A stretch of DNA of 45,146 bases from Streptomyces inusitatus. GTDB taxonomy: Bacteria > Actinomycetota > Actinomycetes > Streptomycetales > Streptomycetaceae. A program made the position numbers and the translations under genes. The notes beneath the pieces were generated by a model. The model did not search any database. It was given only the letters and a program-made list of their open reading frames with translations, and had not been told where the DNA came from. Positions 1 to 7,082 of the stretch are shown in pieces. The stretch covers positions 1 through 45,146 of the forward strand of contig NZ_BMWG01000010.1 of the NCBI RefSeq assembly GCF_014651115.1, read 5' to 3'. Numbering within the stretch: the stretch's first letter is position 1; every line of letters begins with the position of its first letter.

Positions 1-243
1 CACACCCACATCCCGCGCCACCACCGCCAACCCACCCACCGACCCACACTGAAAAACCTCACGCCGGGTGAATTCAAGGCCCTCCTCCCGGGCGCGGCTC
101 ACCAGCTGAAGCGCAAGAATGCTGTCGCCCCCCAAATCGAAGAAACCGTCCTCGACACCCACCTCGGACAACCCCAGAACTTCGGCGAACAACGCACAGA
201 GGATCTGCTCTCGCGAGATCCGAGGCTCTTGGTCATTCTTCAT
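1..243 (-). CDS. NRPS, N-terminal fragment beginning with a peptidyl carrier domain (runs off the left edge)
   Basis: The protein starts MKNDQEPRISREQ and goes straight into a carrier domain with FFDLGGDSILALQLVSRA; the serine of GGDS is the phosphopantetheine attachment site (about residue 49). The ATG at 243-241 has GGAAGG about 9 bases upstream. Only 81 codons lie in the window, so what follows the carrier is not visible. In this window GGDS-type carriers precede epimerization domains and GGHS-type carriers precede C or R domains, so an E domain may follow, but starter carriers can also carry GGDS. No iron box was seen upstream, so it may belong to a pathway other than the siderophore. NRPS carrier assignment is firm; the pathway is unknown. 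Confidence 0.88.
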   Translation of the reverse strand, partial: MKNDQEPRISREQILCALFAEVLGLSEVGVEDGFFDLGGDSILALQLVSRAREEGLEFTRREVFQCGSVGGLAVVARDVGV

Positions 244-649
244 CGGGGAAGCCTTCCGTGCGCGGCCCGATGGGCGGGCTCATATATGGAGGGACATCAA
301 TGGGTGCGAGATCTTGAATGATCGGGCAATGAATCTGTCCGAGGGGATTTCAGATTGAAATTTACTGAGCATTTACGCTGCCGATGATTCACCTGTGGTA
401 ACGCTAGGGCTTAAGTCACAAGGCTGTAAACAGTCCTACCGGCTCAGATTCACGAGTACTCATCCGGTCGAGGGAGAAACGCGCCGCCGACCAATCCCTG
501 ATGTCCGGCATTTCCCAGGCCACGGGCCGGAAGGATATTGGCGCACACGGCCGCGCGCTCCCCCGATGGTGGGAGATCCGGGCAGGCTTCGCTCTCCGCC
601 AGAAGTATCGAAAGCGGGTACTCACCCCCTGCGGGGGGGGCGGCGATTT
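244..649. other. Intergenic region, probable promoter of the left-edge NRPS
   Basis: No convincing gene. Bases about 261-430 are clearly richer in A and T than the surroundings, as expected for a promoter region reading left into the NRPS at 243. A short C5/G5 hairpin at 625-637, just past the stop of the acetyltransferase, could be a weak terminator. ORFs of 60-80 codons here look like chance open frames: no good ribosome sites and no recognisable domains. Confidence 0.4.
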
Positions 650-1246
650 TCAGGGACGCGGCTCGCGCCACATCGGCCACAGGGTCGGGCCGTCGGGGAG
701 GGCGAGAGCGGGCTCTGTGGGTACGAAGCCGTGGCGCTGGTAGAGCGCGCGGCTGCTCGGGCTGGTCGCTTCCAGATAGGCCGGTGTGCCTTCGCGGTCG
801 CAGCGTTCGAGGGCCTGCGCGAGCAGTGCCGTACCCCGGCCCCTGCCCTGCCGGGCCGGGTTCACAGCGATCAGCCAGAGGTACTCGTGAGCCCGGTCCG
901 GGTGGATCTCGTCCATGAGTCTGTTGAGGGTCAGCACACGTTCATTGCCGGGGGCGCTCTCGGCGAAAGCCCTCGACAGGGTGTCGTCCTCCTCTTCCTC
1001 CGCCTCCTCGCCGTCCCGCGCGGGCAGCCACAGGGCAGTGCCGGAGCCATCCGCCAGGAGGTCGACCCGGCCCGCCCGGAGGACGATGTCGAGGAAGGCC
1101 GCCATCAGTCGGGGGTTGGCCGAGCGGCGATGCTCCGCGTCGGGGAACAGCCACCGGGTCACCGGATCGTTCTGGAAGGCCGCGTCAAGCAGCCGGATCA
1201 CCGCGTCCCGGTCGCCCTCGCCCGCTCTCCGCAGCACCGTGCTCAT
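650..1246 (-). CDS. GNAT family N-acetyltransferase
   Basis: 198 aa, a usual size for a single-domain GNAT enzyme that moves an acetyl group from acetyl-CoA to an amine. The acetyl-CoA pyrophosphate loop is seen in AVNPARQGRGRGTALL (about 127-142, Q/RxxGxG/A form), followed by the C-terminal YLEATSPSSRALYQRHGF strand-helix (about 160-177), typical of the family. There is an acidic insert (EEAEEEEDD, about 80-88). The start is the ATG at 1246. It stands alone, separated from the peptidase gene to the right by a strong hairpin at 1334-1370. The substrate cannot be predicted. Confidence 0.85.
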   Translation of the reverse strand: MSTVLRRAGEGDRDAVIRLLDAAFQNDPVTRWLFPDAEHRRSANPRLMAAFLDIVLRAGRVDLLADGSGTALWLPARDGEEAEEEEDDTLSRAFAESAPGNERVLTLNRLMDEIHPDRAHEYLWLIAVNPARQGRGRGTALLAQALERCDREGTPAYLEATSPSSRALYQRHGFVPTEPALALPDGPTLWPMWREPRP

Positions 1247-1293
1247 CTACGGCCGCCTCTCCCGTACATACGTCCCGGCGTTCCTCTGCCATG

Positions 1294-1328
1294 GAAACCG
1301 CTGAAACCGCTGAAACCATTGAAACCCA
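1294..1328. repeat. Short 9-bp tandem repeat (GAAACCGCT type, about four copies)
   Basis: Two exact GAAACCGCT units are followed by GAAACCATT and GAAACCCA. They lie between the acetyltransferase start and the terminator-like hairpin. The function is unknown; slippage is the likely origin. Confidence 0.7.
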
Positions 1329-1333
1329 GCAGA

Positions 1334-1370
1334 GGACCGCCCGGACGGATTTGCTCCGTTCGGGCGGTCC
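1334..1370. terminator. Strong hairpin downstream of the tripeptidyl-aminopeptidase gene
   Basis: An inverted repeat with left arm GGACCGCCCG..ACGGA and right arm TCCGT..CGGGCGGTCC closes a loop of about 5 nt. It sits 40 bp beyond the stop codon of the minus-strand peptidase gene and ahead of the acetyltransferase gene, where a factor-independent terminator is expected. There is no clear U-run, as is common in streptomycetes. Confidence 0.75.
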
Positions 1371-1409
1371 GATGTCAGGAAGAGGGCGGTCCCTGGGCGG
1401 GGCGTCCGG

Positions 1410-2972
1410 TCAGCGGGTGGGAAGGGGCAGTGGGATCGGCAGCTCCGCGGTTCCCGAGCGCTCCTTGGCCGGGGTCGGCCGGCAGGTCATGTCCTTCGCG
1501 GGGAAGGAGCCGTGGGTCAGATAGGCGGTGGTGGCGGTGTCCGCGCACTTGCTGAGGCCGGTGGTGTAGACGCCGTGGCCCTCGCCCTCGTCGACCAGGA
1601 TCATGCGCGAGCCCTTCATGTCCTCGCGCAGACCGATCGCGTCGGGCAGCGGTGTCTGGGAGTCCCACTCGTTCTGCACGATCAGCGCGCGCACCTTGTT
1701 GTCGACCTTGGTGGTGGGCTCGGCGGTCTTGTCCCAGAAGGCGCAGGGCGAGATGTTTGAAGCGAAGTCGCCGAAGAGCGGATAGCGCGCCTTGTCGCGG
1801 ATCGCGTCCTTGCGGTATGTCTCGGGGTTCCTCGGCCAGTTGGCGTCGCCGCAGGTGACGGTCCACAGGGCGGAGGCCGATCGGTCGTCCCAGCCGCCGG
1901 ACTCGGGGAGGTCCGGGGTGGGCTTTCCGGCCGCTGCCTTCTTGAGGGTGACGACCAGCTCCGCCGCGGTGGCGGCCCTGAAGAAGGGGGCGCGCATCAG
2001 GCTGCGGATCTGATCGCCGTCGAGCGGGGTCCTGCCGACGACGACGGGCTCGCGCTCGGCCTGGGCGACGATGTCCCAGAAGGTCTTGCCGACCTTCGCC
2101 GGGGTGTCGCCGAGGCGGTACTCGGCCGAGCGCTCGGCGGTCCACTTCGTCCAGCGTTTGAAGGCCTTCTCCGCCTCCGGGGCCCAGAGCTGGAAGTCGT
2201 CGCGCCAGACGCGCTTGGGGTCGACCGCGCTGTCGAGGACGACCCGGTCGGTGTTCCGGGGGAAGAGCTGGGTGTAGACGGCCCCCAGATAGGTGCCGTA
2301 CGAGTAACCCAGGTAGTTGATCTTCTTCTCGCCCAGGGCCTTCCGGATCATGTCCATGTCGCGGGCGGTGTTGCGGGTGGTGATGTGCCGGAGGGAGTCT
2401 TTGTGCTTGGCGCGGCACTTGTCGGCGAAGGCGCGGGACCTGGCGACGTCCTGGGCGAAGGTCTCCTTCTTGTAGGGGCGCTCCACCTCCCTCTCGTCGG
2501 GGGTCAGTCCGCAGGCGACGGGCGCGCTCTCGCCGATGCCCCGGGGGTCGAAGCCGATGAGGTCGTACCGGGCCTTGACGGAGGCGGGCAGGGAGGTCAG
2601 CGCCGAGGGGAAGTGGAGGCCCGAGCCGCCGGGGCCGCCGGGGTTGAAGAGCAGGACGCCCCGGCGCTGGGCGGGGTCGGTCGCTCTGATACGGGAGACG
2701 GCGATGCCGATTTTCCGGCCGTCGGGTTTCGCGTGGTTGAGCGGCACTGTGATCGTGGCGCACTGGAGGGACGCGGGCTTGTCGGCGGCGCACCGCTGCC
2801 ATTTCGTCTTCGGCAGGGCCTGGGAGTGCTGGAGGTACGGGGAGTGCTGGGGGTTCGCGCCGGGGGCGGCGGCCGCCGGGGCGGTGGCGAGTGCCGGGGC
2901 GAGTGTCGCGATGACGCTCACCGCGAGCAGGGGTGCCACATGTCGTGCGTGCACGAAGGAGGGCCTTTCCAT
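1410..2972 (-). CDS. Secreted tripeptidyl-aminopeptidase-type alpha/beta hydrolase
   Basis: 520 aa, matching the Streptomyces Tap/SlpD/SlpE group of mycelium-associated or secreted serine exopeptidases that remove N-terminal peptides. The Sec-type leader has a hydrophobic core at about 11-30 and ends APAAAA (about 31-36). The oxyanion region NPGGPGGSG is at about 110-118, the nucleophile elbow GYSYGT puts the serine at about 224, and the C-terminal half has NEWDSQTPL and EGHGVY, which supply the acid and histidine. A cysteine pair (about 61 and 71) follows the leader. The start was taken as the ATG at 2972 because it gives a complete signal peptide, although the ribosome site is weak. Monocistronic, with a hairpin at 1334-1370 after it. 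Family is clear; exact substrate is not. Confidence 0.9.
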   Translation of the reverse strand: MERPSFVHARHVAPLLAVSVIATLAPALATAPAAAAPGANPQHSPYLQHSQALPKTKWQRCAADKPASLQCATITVPLNHAKPDGRKIGIAVSRIRATDPAQRRGVLLFNPGGPGGSGLHFPSALTSLPASVKARYDLIGFDPRGIGESAPVACGLTPDEREVERPYKKETFAQDVARSRAFADKCRAKHKDSLRHITTRNTARDMDMIRKALGEKKINYLGYSYGTYLGAVYTQLFPRNTDRVVLDSAVDPKRVWRDDFQLWAPEAEKAFKRWTKWTAERSAEYRLGDTPAKVGKTFWDIVAQAEREPVVVGRTPLDGDQIRSLMRAPFFRAATAAELVVTLKKAAAGKPTPDLPESGGWDDRSASALWTVTCGDANWPRNPETYRKDAIRDKARYPLFGDFASNISPCAFWDKTAEPTTKVDNKVRALIVQNEWDSQTPLPDAIGLREDMKGSRMILVDEGEGHGVYTTGLSKCADTATTAYLTHGSFPAKDMTCRPTPAKERSGTAELPIPLPLPTR

Positions 2973-3120
2973 TCCGGGTTGAGGACATGTCGACCTTGTC
3001 GTGCGGTGCCGCCCCGGCGAATCATCCGTCCGGTCGGGCTTTGTCGATCTCCGGTCGCACGGCGAGCGTGGGGGGTCCTTCTGTGGTTGGAGAGAGTTCC
3101 GGCCAGGCAGGACGCCGGGG

Positions 3121-4269
3121 TCAGCGGCTGAACTCCTCGACGAGCCGGGCCAGGGCCGCGAAGGCGGGTTTGGGGGTGTAGTCGTCGGTGGTGAGTCCGA
3201 AGCGGTGGAACACTCCGGGCCGGGAGCTGTCGGCGTCGCGCAGTGCGAAGTGGGTGTATCCGCTCAGCCGCAGTGGGTGGGCCTGGGCCGCGACGACCCG
3301 TACGACGGTCTCGACCACTTCGGCCTGGCGGCTCGGCGTCCGGCCGGGGCCGGTGGGCCAGCCGTGTTCGGTGATGTGGAGCGGCAGCCCGCCCAGTCCG
3401 GCGGGGGTGAGGACCGTGTCCCGGTGGTGGCGCAGCAGTGCTTCGACGGCGGGGGCGAGGTCGGGTGGGGCTAGGGCCTGTCTGACGGATCAGGCTGGAT
3501 CAGGGAGCGGGGTCTGGTGCCGTGGATCGCAAGGCGGAGGAGGGAGCCAATGTGGTGTATTGGCGACCGACGACAACGCGGCGAGGCGCGGTGCCAGGGC
3601 TCGCGAGCCCAGCAAGATCCGTCAGACAGGCCCTAGGGGCTGGAAGACGTCGGGGAAGAAGTCCAGGCCGATGTAGTCGAGGTCGTCGGTGAAGCCGGGG
3701 CCTCCGTGTTCGGTCAGTTCGGTGACGAAGGAGGCGGCCGGGCCGAAGAGGGGGGTGGTGTTGAAGCCGACGCGCAGATGGGTGTGGCCGAGTTCGCGCG
3801 CCCGTTCCTTGGCGGCGGACACTCCGTGGACGATGGCCTCCCTGACCGCCGGGTAGTGGCCGTCCAGGGTGGGCACGGAGGTGACATTGGGCTCTTCGGT
3901 CACTTGCAGGGTGTCGGTTACCGGGCCGTACAGCTCGACGAGTTCGCGCAGGAATCGGCGGTAGCCGTCGATGTCGCCGGTCGTGGACTGGTATTGGGCG
4001 ACCAGGTCCAGGCGGCGGCCCCGGGCGGCGTACCGTTCCGCGGCGGCGGGGGTGGCGGTGGGGTGCGGTCCGCCGGGCGGGGTGGTGTCGTCGTAGCGGG
4101 TGTAGGCGCGTACCAGGAAGGGGCGGCCGGGGCGGCCCTGTAACCGGTCGAGTGCGGCGGTCACCCGGGCCGGGTCGTCGGGCGGTCCTTCGGCCAGGCC
4201 GCCGGTGTCGTCGCCGGCGACGCTTCCCGGGTAGACGCCGAAGAGCAGTCCTTCGGGGGGTTTCGGCAT
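3121..4269 (-). pseudogene. TIM-barrel glycoside-hydrolase-like gene interrupted by a MITE-like element
   Basis: The upstream part (4269 to 3637) starts MPKPPEGLLFGVYPGS and reads to DFFPDVFQPL, where the inserted element brings a stop (TGA, 3622-3624) after a few foreign residues. Removing 3475-3632 plus one copy of the CTAG duplication rejoins the frame exactly (VFQPLAPPDLAPAVEALLR) and continues to the natural TGA at 3121. The restored protein would be 328 aa. It has QVTEEPN and ITEHGWPTG, which resemble the acid/base and nucleophile strands of clan GH-A glycosidases; TEHGWPT is closest in look to GH17-type nucleophile motifs. The gene lies 38 bp after the PadR regulator and was probably cotranscribed with it. 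A GAGAGGGA ribosome site precedes the ATG. Truncation is certain; the enzyme class is tentative. Confidence 0.8.
3475..3632. mobile_element. MITE-like non-autonomous element, 158 bp, with perfect 17-bp terminal inverted repeats
   Basis: The ends are exact inverted copies of GGCCTGTCTGACGGATC (3475-3491 and, inverted, 3616-3632). They are flanked on both sides by CTAG (3471-3474 and 3633-3636), best read as a 4-bp target duplication; because CTAG is palindromic, a 2-bp TA duplication with 18-bp repeats fits equally well. No transposase frame fits inside, so it would need a transposase in trans, most plausibly from an IS5-like family member whose ends it shares (inference). The insertion is inside a glycosidase-like gene, and excising it restores the reading frame. 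Confidence 0.88.
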
Positions 4270-4307
4270 GGCGGTTTCCCTCTCTTCCGGGTCGCTTCCG
4301 GTTGGTC

Positions 4308-4931
4308 TCAGGCGCGGGCGGACGGCCTGTCCGCGTCCGGGGCAGTGGCGGTGGCGGTGGCGGTGGCGGGCCAGGTCAGTTCGCCGGTGCGGATGTCGTC
4401 GATGACGGCTTCGACCCAGGCCGTTTCGGCGCGGGCGAGGTGGAGTGCGTACTCGGCCTCGATGATGTGCAGCCGGGGCACGTTCGCGGCGAGCGCCTCG
4501 GTGCGGCGGCTCTCGTCGGCGGTGGTGCGCAGGCGCAGCCGCCGGGCGCGTTCCGTCAGGGCTTCGACGGCGGCGTCCGGTCCGAGGGCGCCGAGGTAGG
4601 CGACCGCTCCGAGGAAGCGGGAGAACTCCCACTCGGGGTTGCGGATCCGGCTGTCCAGCCGGTGTACGAGTTCGTCGTGGCCGGCCGGGGTGAGGGCGTA
4701 CACGGTCCGCTCGGGGCGGTTGCCCTCGCGCTGCCGGCCCCGTGCGGTCACCCAGTCGGCTTCGGCGAGGGCGGCGACGGTGTTGTAGAGCGATCCCCGG
4801 TTGATGGCCGCCGCGTGGTTGTCGCTGCGGGTCCTCAGTTCGGCGAGCATCTGGTAGGGGTGTGCGGGGCCTTCCAGGAGGAGCCCGAGCACCGCGAGTA
4901 CCAGCGGGTTGTCGAGAGCGCGGCGTGGCAT
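4308..4931 (-). CDS. PadR family transcriptional regulator
   Basis: 207 aa. The N-terminal winged helix (about 8-85) has the PadR signature: LAVLGLLLEGPAHPYQM, then NRGSLYNTVAALAEADWV and a basic wing leading to RTVYALTPAGHDEL. A helical C-terminal dimerization part (about 95-185) follows, then a low-complexity ATATATATA tail encoded by a GCC-ACC repeat at about 4345-4370. It sits 38 bp upstream of the broken glycosidase-like gene on the same strand and divergent from a TetR gene across 75 bp. PadR proteins usually repress their own operon; a palindrome at 4946-4959, only 14 bp before the start codon, is a candidate operator. The ligand is unknown. Confidence 0.88.
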   Translation of the reverse strand: MPRRALDNPLVLAVLGLLLEGPAHPYQMLAELRTRSDNHAAAINRGSLYNTVAALAEADWVTARGRQREGNRPERTVYALTPAGHDELVHRLDSRIRNPEWEFSRFLGAVAYLGALGPDAAVEALTERARRLRLRTTADESRRTEALAANVPRLHIIEAEYALHLARAETAWVEAVIDDIRTGELTWPATATATATAPDADRPSARA

Positions 4932-4945
4932 GGTCGAACTCTAAC

Positions 4946-4959
4946 AGTCTGAATAGACT
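4946..4959. promoter_or_regulatory. Palindrome in the PadR/TetR divergent promoter, candidate operator
   Basis: AGTCT-GAAT-AGACT is a perfect 5-bp inverted repeat with a 4-bp spacer in an AT-rich patch. It lies 14 bp before the padR-like ATG and 47 bp before the TetR-type ATG. Either regulator could bind it; autoregulation by the PadR protein is the simplest guess. Confidence 0.45.
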
Positions 4960-5006
4960 ATTTACGGTTCGCGCGCCGGTCCGACGACACGAACTAGGCT
5001 TGGCGG

Positions 5007-5684
5007 ATGACGACCAAAGCGGTTGGCGCGGGGCGTGCGAGGGGACGGCCGCGGCTGGTGACGCGGAAGGTGATCATCGAGGCGGGGATCGCGCTGACCC
5101 TGGACGAGGTCACCATTCAGGGTGTCGCCGAGATACTGGGTGTCAGCCGGGTGGCCGTGTACCGGCATGTGCCGTCCCAGGACGCGCTGCGCCTGCTGGT
5201 GGCGGAGGGGATTCTGGAGCGCTGGAGCCCGCCCGAGACGGCCGAGGAGTCGGTCGAGGGCTTTCTGCTGGCGCTGGCGGTCTCCTTGCGGAAGCTGGTC
5301 TCCGACCATCCGGGGATCGCCGGGTATCTCTCCCGTCTCCAGCTCGGTTCGCGGGTGAGCATGGCCCGCTTCGAGCAGACGCATGTGCGTCTGGTCGATC
5401 TGGGGCTGGAGCCGTGGGAGGCGTCGTGGATGGCGTCCACGGTCGCTCAGCAGGCGATCGGGGTGACGGCGGTCTTCGGCTCGGAGGAGTCGCGCGTGCA
5501 GCGGGAGGAGGTTCTGGCCACGGCGGCGGCGGAGTTCTCCGTCTTCCCCATCAAGCATGTGCACGCACGCGAGTTGGGCGACGACGCGGTGTTCCGGTGG
5601 ACGATGCGCGGACTCGTCCGGGGGTGTCTGGCCCAGTTGGCCGACGATGATCCGCGCCCGGTGTCGGACCGGCCCGCCGGGTGA
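5007..5684 (+). CDS. TetR family transcriptional regulator
   Basis: 225 aa. The DNA-binding part is near the N-terminus (about 13-65): RGRPRLVTRKVIIEAGIAL, then TIQGVAEILGVSRVAVYRHV, with the helix-turn-helix and the VYRHVPSQDALRLL helix characteristic of TetR proteins. The helical ligand-binding part carries no recognisable family signature. It is divergent from the PadR gene, and its natural target may be that intergenic region. It converges on the dioxygenase gene; the two are separated by a very G-rich 67-bp stretch. The start is the ATG at 5007; the ribosome site is weak. Confidence 0.85.
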   Translation: MTTKAVGAGRARGRPRLVTRKVIIEAGIALTLDEVTIQGVAEILGVSRVAVYRHVPSQDALRLLVAEGILERWSPPETAEESVEGFLLALAVSLRKLVSDHPGIAGYLSRLQLGSRVSMARFEQTHVRLVDLGLEPWEASWMASTVAQQAIGVTAVFGSEESRVQREEVLATAAAEFSVFPIKHVHARELGDDAVFRWTMRGLVRGCLAQLADDDPRPVSDRPAG

Positions 5685-5751
5685 GCCGAGCCCCCGGCGG
5701 GCGGGGCTCGGGGCCGGGGGCGGGCTCGGGGGCGGGGGCGAGGGCGGGGGT

Positions 5752-6681
5752 TCAGGCGTCGGAGGCCTCACCCATCGCCACGGCGATCTTGCGCGGTCCG
5801 GTGAAGGGCTCGCGGCCGTGCGAGGCGAGCATGTTGTCCACCACGAGCAGATCGTCGCGGCGGTAGTCGAAGCGGACCGAGGCCTGGCGGTAGCAGTCGC
5901 GCAGATGGTCGGTGACCTCGTCGGGGATCGGTTCGCCGTCGCCGTAGTAGGTGTTGTTCGGCAGGCCCTCCTCGCCGCAGATCTCCAGCAGCCCGTTGCG
6001 GGTGGGCGCGGGAAGGCTGCTGACGTGGAAGATCACGACGTGGTTGAACCAGACGGTGTCGCCCGTGACGGGGTGGCGGTGGACGGGTTCGCGCACCGCG
6101 CGGGTGCGCAGGCCGGACTTCCCGATCCACTGCGCCTCGATGCCGCCGGCCTCGCAGAGCCGCTCGACCTCCTCGCGGCTCTCGGTGTTGAACGCCTGCC
6201 ACCAGCGGAGGCCGATGTCGTCGCGGTAGTTGCGCACCGCCATCCACTTGCGCCGGACGAACTCCTCGCGTACAGCGGGGTCGACGAGGTCGTAGACAGC
6301 CCGGGTGGAGGCCAGCGGAGTGGCCCCCTGGGTCAGCGGCGGCTCGACGCAGTGGAAGTAGAGCACCAGGGGCCAGCTCGCCTGGTAGGACATCTCGTTG
6401 TGGAGCGGTATCTCGGCCTTCGCCGGGTACTCGGTCGAGGTGTAGACCTTGCCCTTGATGACGCTGCGCGGGGACGACTGCTCGGTGTAGGTCAGCGGGG
6501 CGCCCGACAGCTCGCGCACCACGGCCTCGAAGCCGTCCACTCCGCCGACGTCGAATCCGCGCAGCAGCAGGGCGCCGTGCTGGTACAGCCGCTCCCTGAG
6601 GTTCGCGCGGTCGCGGCGGACGGCTTCGGAGGCGGGGCCCCCGTCGCCTTCGATGGTCAGGGGGAGCGTCGGGCCAGCCAT
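5752..6681 (-). CDS. SyrP/AsnO-like Fe(II)/2-oxoglutarate dioxygenase (TauD/TfdA family), probable amino-acid beta-hydroxylase of the siderophore pathway
   Basis: 309 aa. The facial triad is seen as H94-N-E96 in LHNEMSYQ and H288 in NMLASHGREPF, with the 2-oxoglutarate-binding arginine probably in GPRKIAV (about 297). HNEMSY is close to SyrP, which hydroxylates carrier-bound Asp, and to related NRPS tailoring enzymes such as AsnO, which acts on Asn. One NRPS module here has an Asn-like specificity code (gene at 20468-25243), so hydroxylation of that residue, free or carrier-bound, is the best guess; beta-hydroxy acids are common iron ligands. ATG at 6681 was chosen over a TTG one codon earlier; GGAGA lies upstream. 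An iron box at 6835-6853 lies upstream and the siderophore-binding protein gene is divergent. Family firm, substrate inferred. Confidence 0.85.
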   Translation of the reverse strand: MAGPTLPLTIEGDGGPASEAVRRDRANLRERLYQHGALLLRGFDVGGVDGFEAVVRELSGAPLTYTEQSSPRSVIKGKVYTSTEYPAKAEIPLHNEMSYQASWPLVLYFHCVEPPLTQGATPLASTRAVYDLVDPAVREEFVRRKWMAVRNYRDDIGLRWWQAFNTESREEVERLCEAGGIEAQWIGKSGLRTRAVREPVHRHPVTGDTVWFNHVVIFHVSSLPAPTRNGLLEICGEEGLPNNTYYGDGEPIPDEVTDHLRDCYRQASVRFDYRRDDLLVVDNMLASHGREPFTGPRKIAVAMGEASDA

Positions 6682-6834
6682 CAAGGTGTTCTCCTGTCGC
6701 CTCGGTCCGGCCGCCGAAGCCTCGGCGCGCCTTCTTCAGACTCGTGTGCGGGAGGGACGGGACCGGCCGTGGGTACGGCGGCGCCGACGCCTCCGGAGTG
6801 CGCGGAATCCGGTCTCAACCCGGGCCCCGCCAAG

Positions 6835-6853
6835 CGAAGTTAGCCTAACCTAA
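6835..6853 (-). promoter_or_regulatory. Iron box (DtxR/IdeR/DmdR1 operator) of the dioxygenase gene
   Basis: On the minus strand the 19-mer reads TTAGGTTAGGCTAACTTCG, matching 16 of 19 positions of the actinobacterial iron box TTAGGTTAGGCTAACCTAA. It lies 153 bp upstream of the dioxygenase ATG. Confidence 0.85.
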
Positions 6854-6967
6854 GTCGACTCCCCCGAGGAAGCCGTTACTTTCTCGTTATCGCTCGTCAA
6901 AGCCCTCCTGTCACAGCGCTGTTGACCCTTCGTCAGTTTCAAAAGGGAACATACTCACCCGCTTTGC

Positions 6968-6986
6968 CAAGGTGAGGCTTACCTGA
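6968..6986 (+). promoter_or_regulatory. Iron box of the siderophore-binding lipoprotein gene
   Basis: CAAGGTGAGGCTTACCTGA keeps the dyad AGGTGAG-G-CTTACCT and matches 14 of 19 consensus positions. It ends 96 bp before the ATG at 7083. Confidence 0.8.
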
Positions 6987-7082
6987 CTATGGTGCGGGGT
7001 CTTCACTGTTCGTCGGCACCGGACGGGAACCAGGGCCGCCGCCCCACTCCACCACTCCATCACTCACAGACAGGGCCACGCC

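Larger units (their letters stand above)
6685..7082. promoter_or_regulatory. Divergent iron-regulated promoter region between the dioxygenase and the binding-protein genes
   Basis: This 400-bp gene-free stretch holds two iron boxes (6835-6853 facing left, 6968-6986 facing right) within an AT-richer core at about 6838-6990. The leader of the dioxygenase would be long, about 150 bp from box to start codon. No additional ORF is convincing. Confidence 0.7.

Noticed and set aside
416..625. Small ORFs in the 244-649 gap
   Set aside because: No ribosome site, no domain and atypical composition; overlapping frames in both directions are equally open.
3475..3632. The 158-bp element as a riboswitch or small RNA
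   Set aside because: Perfect terminal inverted repeats, flanking CTAG duplication and exact restoration of the interrupted frame are better explained by transposition.
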